Below, in pieces: positions 34,086 to 37,567 of a DNA stretch of 37,567 bases; position 1 is the stretch's first letter; the number at the start of each line of letters is the position of its first letter. The notes under the pieces were generated by a model that saw only the letters and a program-made list of their open reading frames with translations, was not told where the DNA came from and did not search any database. The stretch comes from an uncultured Collinsella sp. GTDB lineage: Bacteria > Actinomycetota > Coriobacteriia > Coriobacteriales > Coriobacteriaceae. Where the stretch lies: assembly GCA_934654625.1 (NCBI GenBank), contig CAKUGM010000012.1, forward strand, positions 1 to 37,567, in the 5' to 3' direction. A program made the position numbers and the translations under genes.

Positions 34086-34835
34086 ATGGCAATCAAACAA
34101 ACCGCAGGCCACGACGCTCTGGGCGAGTTTGCCCCCGAGTTCGCGCACTTGAATGACGATATCCTTTTTGGCGAGGTGTGGAGCCGCGAAGACAAGCTCC
34201 CGCTCAAGCTGCGCAGCATCGTGACCATCAGCGCGCTCATAGGCAAGGGCATCACCGACAGCTCGCTTAAGTATCACCTGGCAAGTGCCCGCAAGAACGG
34301 TGTCACGAAGTCCGAGATGGCCGAAATCCTCACGCACATCGCCTTCTACGCCGGCTGGCCCAACGCGTGGGCAGCCTTCAACATGGCCAAGGAGGTCTAT
34401 GCCGACGACGAGGCACAGACCGAGGGACACGGCGGATTCTTTGGCCTTGGCGAGCCCAATACCGCCTTTGCCCAGTACTTCATCGGCCAAAGCTACCTCA
34501 AGGCGCTCACAGGCCCCAAAGACTACCTGCCCATCTTCAACGTGACCTTCGAGCCGGGTTGCCGCAACAACTGGCATGTCCATCACGCAAGCAAAGGCGG
34601 CGGCCAGGTGCTCATCTGCATCGAGGGCGAGGGCTGGTACCAAGAGGAGGGCAAGCCCGCGCAGCGCCTGCATCCGGGCGATGTTGTCGAGATCCCGGCA
34701 AACGTCAAGCACTGGCACGGCGCCGCAGCCGGCTGTTGGTTCAGCCACCTGGCCTTTGAGTTCCCGGGCGAGGACTGCTCCAACGAGTGGCTCGAGTCCG
34801 TTGACGACGAGACCTACAACACTTTGGAGGCGTAA
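34086..34835 (+). CDS. Carboxymuconolactone decarboxylase-cupin fusion protein
   Basis: This 249-aa protein joins two domains. Residues about 10-110 are an AhpD/CMD-like helical domain (LKLRSIVTISALIGKGITD, then EMAEILTHIAFYAGWPNAWA). Residues about 145-230 are a cupin with HVHH, GEGWYQEEGKPAQRLHPGDV and PANVKHWHG as metal-ligand motifs. The CMD part lacks the CxxC of AhpD peroxidase partners. AAGGAG precedes the ATG at 34086. Its reaction is not known; such fusions occur in clusters with aldo-keto reductases and flavodoxins. Confidence 0.9.
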   Translation: MAIKQTAGHDALGEFAPEFAHLNDDILFGEVWSREDKLPLKLRSIVTISALIGKGITDSSLKYHLASARKNGVTKSEMAEILTHIAFYAGWPNAWAAFNMAKEVYADDEAQTEGHGGFFGLGEPNTAFAQYFIGQSYLKALTGPKDYLPIFNVTFEPGCRNNWHVHHASKGGGQVLICIEGEGWYQEEGKPAQRLHPGDVVEIPANVKHWHGAAAGCWFSHLAFEFPGEDCSNEWLESVDDETYNTLEA

Positions 34836-34838
34836 ACC

Positions 34839-35336
34839 GTGAGTACAAATATGCTCGTTGCATACTACAGTTGGTCATGCGGCAACACCGAGAAAATCGC
34901 TGAGCAGCTTGCCAACGCTTGCAATGCCGATATCGCTCGCATCGAAACCGTCGAGCCGTATCCCGAGGACTATCAAGAGACGGTCGACCAGGGACAGCGC
35001 GAGGTCAATGCCGGCTTCATGCTCGAAATCGAACCTCTTGAGTTCAATCCCGAAAACTACGACGTCATTGTCATTGGCACCCCCACCTGGTGGTACACGA
35101 TGGCGCCGGCGGTAAAGACGTTCACCTCTATGTACGACTTTACCGGCAAGACCGTTGTGGCTCTTTCGACCAACGGCAGCTGGCCCGGCAACGTGACCGC
35201 CGACATCGAGGACGCCTGTGCAGGCGCAACCTTTGGCCCGGCACTCGAGGTTCAGTTCGACTCAACCGGCGGCGACCGTCAAGAAACGCCACAGCGCGAG
35301 GTCGATAGCTGGATTGAGAAAGTTCGCTCGCTTTAG
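34839..35336 (+). CDS. Flavodoxin
   Basis: This 165-aa FMN-binding protein has the phosphate loop YYSWSCGNTEKIAEQLA and the isoalloxazine-binding region GTPTWWYTMAPAVKTF. The ring-binding aromatic residues are present. The start is GTG at 34839, three bases after the CMD-cupin stop; an ATG four codons on is the alternative. It would shuttle low-potential electrons, perhaps to the adjacent reductases or to the anaerobic enzymes elsewhere. Confidence 0.93.
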   Translation: MSTNMLVAYYSWSCGNTEKIAEQLANACNADIARIETVEPYPEDYQETVDQGQREVNAGFMLEIEPLEFNPENYDVIVIGTPTWWYTMAPAVKTFTSMYDFTGKTVVALSTNGSWPGNVTADIEDACAGATFGPALEVQFDSTGGDRQETPQREVDSWIEKVRSL

Positions 35337-35361
35337 TAGCCAAAAAAAGAAAGGAAGCACC

Positions 35362-36210
35362 ATGAACTACGTTACTCTCAACAACGGCGTCAAGATGCCC
35401 CAGGTTGGCCTGGGCACCTACCTGCTCACGCCCGACGACGCTCAGCCGTCTGTCACCTATGCCCTGGATAACGGCTACGAGCTCATCGACACGGCCAACG
35501 CCTATGTCAACGAGCGCGCCGTGGGCCGCGGCATGCGCGATTCCAGCCGTACCCGCGAGCAGATCTTCCTCGAGACCAAGCTGTGGCCGTGCTTCTACGA
35601 ATCCGACACCGCTGTGGACGAGACCCTCGAGCGTCTGGGCTGCGACTACATCGACCTCATGATCCTGCACCAGCCTGCAGGCGACTACGTGGCGGGCTAC
35701 GCCAAGCTCGAGGCCGCCTACAAGGCCGGCAAGCTGCGCTCCATCGGCATCTCTAACTTCAATGAAGAAGAGGTTGAGAACCTACTTGCCCACTGCGAGG
35801 TTGTGCCCGCCCTTATCCAGGTGGAGTGCCACCCGTACTTCCCGCAGACCGAGCTGAAGAAGCTGCTGGACAAGCACGGCATCGTGTTGCAGGCCTGGTA
35901 TCCGCTGGGCGGCCGCGACAACAAGGCCATCCTCGAGGAGCCCGTTGTTTGCGAGCTTGCCGCCAAATACGGCAAGACCCCGGCACAGGTCATCATGCGT
36001 TGGCATGTCCAGCAGGGCAACATCGTGATTCCCGGCTCCAAGACGCCGTCGCACATCGCCGACAACATCGACATCTTTGACTTTGAGCTCAGCGACGAGG
36101 ACATGGCGCAGATGGCCACTCTCGACCACGGCAAGCCCTTCTATGAGCGCACGGCCGAAAAGATGGCGCTGTATTCCACGTGGCATCCCGACGTCGAAGG
36201 CCAGAAGTAA
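35362..36210 (+). CDS. Aldo/keto reductase, 2,5-diketogluconate reductase type
   Basis: This 282-aa protein has the AKR catalytic residues: Asp and Tyr in LIDTANAYVNE, Lys in FLETKLWP and His in MILHQPAGDY. GISNFNEEEVENLL and VIPGSKTPSHIADNI mark the AKR5-like barrel and NADPH site. AGGAAGC precedes the ATG at 35362. It shares little with the first reductase of the operon, so the two probably act on different carbonyls. The MATE gene starts three bases after its stop. Confidence 0.94.
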   Translation: MNYVTLNNGVKMPQVGLGTYLLTPDDAQPSVTYALDNGYELIDTANAYVNERAVGRGMRDSSRTREQIFLETKLWPCFYESDTAVDETLERLGCDYIDLMILHQPAGDYVAGYAKLEAAYKAGKLRSIGISNFNEEEVENLLAHCEVVPALIQVECHPYFPQTELKKLLDKHGIVLQAWYPLGGRDNKAILEEPVVCELAAKYGKTPAQVIMRWHVQQGNIVIPGSKTPSHIADNIDIFDFELSDEDMAQMATLDHGKPFYERTAEKMALYSTWHPDVEGQK

Positions 36211-36212
36211 GC

Positions 36213-37567
36213 ATGGCACGATCGCATACCGACATCGATATCCTCCACGGCTCGCTATGGCGCAACATCCCGCTGTTCGCGTTCCCCGTGGCCATCACCG
36301 GCATCCTCGAGCAGCTCTCGAATCTCATCGACACCTTGATGATCGGGCATTTCTCGCCTGACGGCGGAACGCTCGGCATGGCTGCCGTAGGTTCGAGCAC
36401 GCCAATCGCGACCCTGCTCATCATGCTGTTTGTCGGCCTGTCCCTAGGCGCAAACGTCACCATCGCCCACGCTGTGGGCGCAGGCGAGAAAGATCGCGCG
36501 AATCGCTGTGCTCACACCGCCGTGCTTCTCTCACTCATTGGCGTCATCGTTACCCTCGCGATGGAGCTTCTGAGCCGCCCGGTTTTGCAATGCTTGAATG
36601 TACCGTCCGAGATCTTTGAGGATGCTCTCATCTACCTGCGCATCTATCTATTGGGCATTCCGGCAATCCTGCTGTTCAACTTCGAGGCCGCCATTTTTAG
36701 AAGCGTTGGCATCACACGCATGCCTCTTGTAGCCCTTGCCATCTCGGCCGCGCTCAATGTCGTGCTCGACGGCACCTTCGTAGCCTTCCTTGGCTGGGGT
36801 GCCGCGGGTGTGGCATTGGCCACCGTGCTGTGCTACATCGTAAGTTCCGGATTTCTTTTTACGCGCCTGCTCAAGGCGGACGAGACGATTCGCATCGTGC
36901 CAAGTCGTCTGCGCATCGATCGCGCCTCGATCGTAAAAATCGTTCGCATCGGACTTCCCGCAGGCGTTCAAGGCGGAGTCTTTTCGATTGCGAACATTCT
37001 GATCCAGACCTGCATCAACAGCCTGGGATCGCAGGTCGTAGCGGCTTCTTCCGCCGCGCTCGCCCTGGAGTTTGTGTGCTACAGCCTGCTCAATTCCTTT
37101 AGCCAGGCGTGCACCACCTTCGTGGGCCAAAACAACGGCGCCAAAGACCTTGGGCGCTGCCGTAAGACGCTCAAGGTCTGCCTTATCGAAGACGCCATCG
37201 TAGCCATCACGATGATCTTGCTCGTCGTATGGCAAGGGCGAACGCTGCTGTCCATCTTTAGCTCGGATCCTGCTGTTCTCGATCTCGCCTACGTGCGTGT
37301 ATGCACGATTTTCCCAGCGTACGTGCTTAGCATGATCTACGAGAACATGTCCGGCTACCTTCGAGGGTTCGGCATCTCGTTGCTCCCCTCGGTTCTTACG
37401 GCCCTGGGCGTATGCGGCGCCAGGTTCTTTTGGGTCTTGGTCGTTTTCCCCGCAAGCCCAACCTTCGCGACCGTCATGCTCGCCTACCCTGTGAGCCTGG
37501 GTCTTACCACCCTGCTTATCACTGCCGCGCTCCTCTACTGCAGGCCCGGCAGGGGAAGCGCGCAACC
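36213..37567 (+). CDS. MATE family efflux transporter, 3' end outside the window
   Basis: The frame opens with ATG at 36213, three bases after the aldo-keto reductase, and stays open for 451 codons to the window end. It starts LWRNIPLFAFPVAITGILEQ, then LIDTLMIGHFSPDGG and the family segment IGLPAGVQGGVFSIAN near the middle. MATE proteins export drugs and organic cations by proton or sodium antiport. About ten hydrophobic segments are visible; the last part is missing. Coupling to the reductase operon suggests export of a compound these enzymes make or detoxify. Confidence 0.92.
   Translation, partial: MARSHTDIDILHGSLWRNIPLFAFPVAITGILEQLSNLIDTLMIGHFSPDGGTLGMAAVGSSTPIATLLIMLFVGLSLGANVTIAHAVGAGEKDRANRCAHTAVLLSLIGVIVTLAMELLSRPVLQCLNVPSEIFEDALIYLRIYLLGIPAILLFNFEAAIFRSVGITRMPLVALAISAALNVVLDGTFVAFLGWGAAGVALATVLCYIVSSGFLFTRLLKADETIRIVPSRLRIDRASIVKIVRIGLPAGVQGGVFSIANILIQTCINSLGSQVVAASSAALALEFVCYSLLNSFSQACTTFVGQNNGAKDLGRCRKTLKVCLIEDAIVAITMILLVVWQGRTLLSIFSSDPAVLDLAYVRVCTIFPAYVLSMIYENMSGYLRGFGISLLPSVLTALGVCGARFFWVLVVFPASPTFATVMLAYPVSLGLTTLLITAALLYCRPGRGSAQ

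Overview
The window is high-GC bacterial DNA with dense, mixed-strand gene packing. The gene content (pyruvate formate-lyase, a ferredoxin-domain [FeFe] hydrogenase, oxygen-independent metabolism, aldo-keto reductase/flavodoxin clusters, a short type II-C Cas9) and the codon bias suggest an anaerobic gut actinobacterium of the Coriobacteriia, such as Collinsella or a relative. This is an inference from content; no rRNA gene is present to confirm it. No tRNA or insertion sequence was recognised.

Layout. 1-149 is the 3' end of pflB with its terminator. 336-2269 (minus) is a YtrA-type GntR regulator / ABC ATPase / ABC permease operon. 2425-4068 (minus) is a [FeFe] hydrogenase, divergent from 4186-6699, an ABC uptake system with a lipoprotein binding protein and an unusual permease-ATPase fusion. 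6755-14092 is mostly RNA modification and translation housekeeping: rlmH, trmL, rsmJ, an rlmA-type gene, ung, a LOG-family gene and prfC, with a GNAT enzyme and two small uncharacterised proteins. 14219-17731 is a giant FtsX-like permease with an extracytoplasmic coiled coil. 17991-22311 holds brnQ, a small membrane protein, a TetR gene broken by an in-frame amber codon, a cyclase-family hydrolase and an XRE / zinc-ribbon / TipAS-like regulator.

The centrepiece is 22482-27932, a compact type II-C CRISPR-Cas locus in the order cas9 (1003 aa, catalytic residues intact), CRISPR array (10 repeats, 9 spacers), tracrRNA on the opposite strand, cas1, cas2. The array and tracrRNA sit between effector and adaptation genes. 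Every repeat ends in an extended -10 element (TGATACGCT), so each repeat can act as a promoter for the next crRNA, as known in Neisseria meningitidis. The anti-repeat, tracrRNA terminator and array terminator all agree on plus-strand crRNA transcription.

27933-32434 (minus) carries a LysR gene with a duplicated 3' end, then an uncharacterised four-gene set: a ClpP paralogue, a VirD4/TraG-like ATPase without membrane segments, an alpha-helical orphan, and a protein resembling a DUF4365 / PD-(D/E)XK-like nuclease. No conjugation genes accompany it, and it is the best candidate here for an undescribed system. 32839-37567 (plus) is a tight redox operon: aldo-keto reductase, 71-aa helical protein, carboxymuconolactone-decarboxylase/cupin fusion, flavodoxin, second aldo-keto reductase and a MATE exporter that runs off the window.
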